In this document: piece by piece, positions 63,101 through 64,000 of the stretch | Layout of the letters: every line of letters begins with the position of its first letter | Position numbering within the stretch: the first letter of the stretch is position 1 | Source: Haliclona indistincta | Lineage: Eukaryota > Porifera > Demospongiae > Haplosclerida > Chalinidae | Assembly: GCA_964017065.1 (NCBI GenBank) | Contig: OZ024784.1 | Span: forward strand, 17,093,152 to 17,157,151 | Direction: 5' to 3' | Length of the DNA: 64,000 bases | Translations under genes and position numbers: made by a program | The notes under the pieces: model-generated | Told to the model about the DNA's origin: nothing | Database searches by the model: none | What the model saw: only the letters and a program-made list of their open reading frames with translations

Positions 63101-63916
63101 GTTGTTCAAAGCACTGACATTGTGCAATATGATTAGGTTAGAGTAAGATTTATGAAACAACTGGATGGAAATTCCTCCTCCTCGACCGAATTGAGGAGGT
63201 CTTCCGAGGTAGTGTGTGTCTATGCCTGCACTTGCGCTGTTGGAAGTGAAGTTACAGTCTGATATTCGCATATTAAGATAATGATAGTGTTGCAGCATGA
63301 TCACATGTAGACCACCTCCTCCAGGCAAACTGGTCATTGAGTTGTACTCAAACACTGAATCGTTGATCATTACTTCTCCATATGTATTGATAAGTGTCAT
63401 ACCTTGTCCACGACTTCTTGACACTGCTAGTCCTGATGCTGTGATTCCATCACGACACATTAAAAGCAGTATTCCTGACAGGTTTCCAATGTAGTATTGG
63501 TATTGCTTTATGAAAATTCCACAGTTGACTATAGCAAACTTGTTAAGGATGATGTTTGAAGAATGTTCAAAGACTATTCCTGCTCCTGAAGGATTTGTAT
63601 TGTTGCAGTAGATGTGTGTTAGTGAGTGACCTTTCCCGGTAATGGTGATGTTTTCTACTCCACTGAAATTAGCTACTCCTTGAAGAGTGTAGTTAGCGCC
63701 ATCGATCCTGATGACCGTGTTGTTCAGTTTTTGGTAAGTCACGCTCTCAGAGACTTTGACCAGAGACTGACACTCGCAGAGTGCCTGATCCTTGTCCATG
63801 AGACATGATTGCGAATTGTTCAGTTTCTCAGAGATGATGATCACTCTGGCCGAGACACACCAGCTCCAGCAGAGCAGACCGATCCAGATTAAGATCCTCA
63901 TAACGATATTATGCAA
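60155..63916 (-). CDS. Giant beta-helix / Cys-rich / multi-pass membrane protein (1253 aa), paralogue
   Basis: Intact single-exon paralogue of the broken gene at 56005-59747. Signal peptide MRILIWIGLLCWSWCVSA. Beta-helix about residues 75-560, with NNTNPSGAGIVFEHSSNIIL, NNTAIFGGGLYVYCGSH, NTGLYGGGLGIFIAS and NNTASQGGAVCAILE. Residues about 700-830 are Cys-rich (CPSGYYATGS, CTCGQDRYNEIYC, VCAPGHTGILCAHCKENK). Hydrophobic segments follow (YGILIYIASELLPVTIIFLI, FATVFYAFFLVLATILVL, LWYAVPAILCMIFILIPPPI), with a conserved CRRCGRRNIRGSIVDGLSAF loop and FQACFKNRDRCFAGFYFVYR. Long stretches, such as the end of the beta-helix, are nearly identical to the neighbour while others differ, which suggests gene conversion. 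Confidence 0.85.
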   Translation of the reverse strand: MHNIVMRILIWIGLLCWSWCVSARVIIISEKLNNSQSCLMDKDQALCECQSLVKVSESVTYQKLNNTVIRIDGANYTLQGVANFSGVENITITGKGHSLTHIYCNNTNPSGAGIVFEHSSNIILNKFAIVNCGIFIKQYQYYIGNLSGILLLMCRDGITASGLAVSRSRGQGMTLINTYGEVMINDSVFEYNSMTSLPGGGGLHVIMLQHYHYLNMRISDCNFTSNSASAGIDTHYLGRPPQFGRGGGISIQLFHKSYSNLIILHNVSALNNTAIFGGGLYVYCGSHSHNNSIIVYDSKFIMNKALLAGGGANVGFTTDESKRHPPHYNQIEFKGTIFDSNTGLYGGGLGIFIASVLNFLSKYNNVIEIQDCVFLDNTATGGTALDISPDTLKSFGKQFIGIVRVQNSKFINNKVESKLKYKHNDEVNNGAFYISKIRVTFRGVFLFAGNTNSALYITSALVYFTNSQLVFVNNSGDCGGAIHLGGSSKMIVGNNTAFSFTNNTASQGGAVCAILEELHGFIYTESCFILFEKDKNGNATFHFSKNSASSSIGTDIFVSSLQPCIGYCEFNEIVNVTVTDLFTNSCIGHYSFDNKPLNNTKKHIATYPSRVNAINYISGPLQIFPGIPFSLQFKLLDEVGNNVGKLFPPIIKLLPAGSPMSVKKGHEVATNNKVLILGKPNSKGELVLQSPGIKKSFNIELMQCPSGYYATGSTDDSLIQCTCGQDRYNEIYCSSFKLELTIGYWAGYIGNASEHTFYTGTCAPHLCTSSNIQTENIHNGRISLSKNSYELEQHVCAPGHTGILCAHCKENKSVYYHSINFTCGDTTNCQYGILIYIASELLPVTIIFLIILIFNISLTSGAVYNFVFYAQIISAFSITAFGIVNWENKYFQTSVQILQIIYGVFNMDILNQESLSFCIVPTNSIMTLYMFKFATVFYAFFLVLATILVLRLHSCYSCVKLCRRCGRRNIRGSIVDGLSAFLVLCYFQCAQISYHILMPSKLIGIDKLKLKTVPLLDGELDYLKGAHLWYAVPAILCMIFILIPPPIILILEPILTKLFSMDRFFNTLTKWYYNRLRLKLMPFLDSFQACFKNRDRCFAGFYFVYRLIGPMTGLYSAEISFAYTALCVALLLIITCHVIVRPYKTKWHSIIDFLILLNLFINALFTLMNYNATLHEGSHEGIKNRSIVQVILLCFPIGYLVCYVAFTIVSRFVLQRGRYSSRQSETTESTQIQNEFPARLLSMQDNSNTFNTF

Positions 63917-64000
63917 CTGTTACGTTTACTGTCAAAATATAGCGTTTCATGAGAAACACATGTTTTTGCAAACATCAATTACAAGATTTATAGGTAACAA

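Overview
This is animal nuclear DNA: intron-rich genes with short GT-AG introns (many about 45-100 bp), single-copy eukaryotic housekeeping genes (NUP133, MOK, gephyrin, CDC20, PSMA6, JKAMP, FEZ) and families that are expanded in early-branching animals (ankyrin-Roc-COR-Death proteins, giant beta-helix multi-pass membrane proteins). A sponge, probably a demosponge, is my best guess. That is inference; no single marker proves it.

Layout. 1-3126 is a duplicated, partly decayed block: an apparently intact DNPH1-like gene, a truncated NUP133 copy, a BBOX1-like 3' fragment and a second intact DNPH1-like gene. 3189-17221 is a 14,033-bp mobile element inserted between that DNPH1 and a divergently oriented BBOX1-like gene. 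It has near-identical terminal inverted repeats that run into long inverted minisatellite arrays, and a perfect 8-bp direct repeat (GTTATATC, 3181-3188 and 17222-17229) flanks it. Inside, all on the minus strand, are a Mutator-like (MULE) transposase with a SWIM zinc finger and a C-terminal CXXC zinc finger, a small C2H2 zinc-finger gene, and a multi-exon P-loop ATPase/helicase-like gene. 17230-26300 holds the BBOX1-like gene, a DNPH1 relic, an ankyrin-Roc-COR-Death gene with a frameshift, another BBOX1 fragment and dispersed repeats. 26306-31867 is the apparently functional NUP133. 32241-50399 is a compact gene-dense stretch: MOK kinase, two GDE1-like phosphodiesterases, two small ORFs, gephyrin, CDC20, a C14orf119-like gene, a GON7-like gene, PSMA6, FEZ, an unknown membrane protein and JKAMP. 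50614-63916 is a minus-strand cluster of giant, essentially intronless beta-helix membrane-protein genes: two intact, one broken by a 1-bp frameshift and one internally deleted.

The most interesting object is the 14-kb element. Its transposase carries the zinc finger that DNMT1, KDM2, CFP1 and MLL use to bind unmethylated CpG, and the element sits in what looks like a shared bidirectional promoter. This suggests, but does not prove, that it targets unmethylated promoter DNA through its own chromatin-reading domain.
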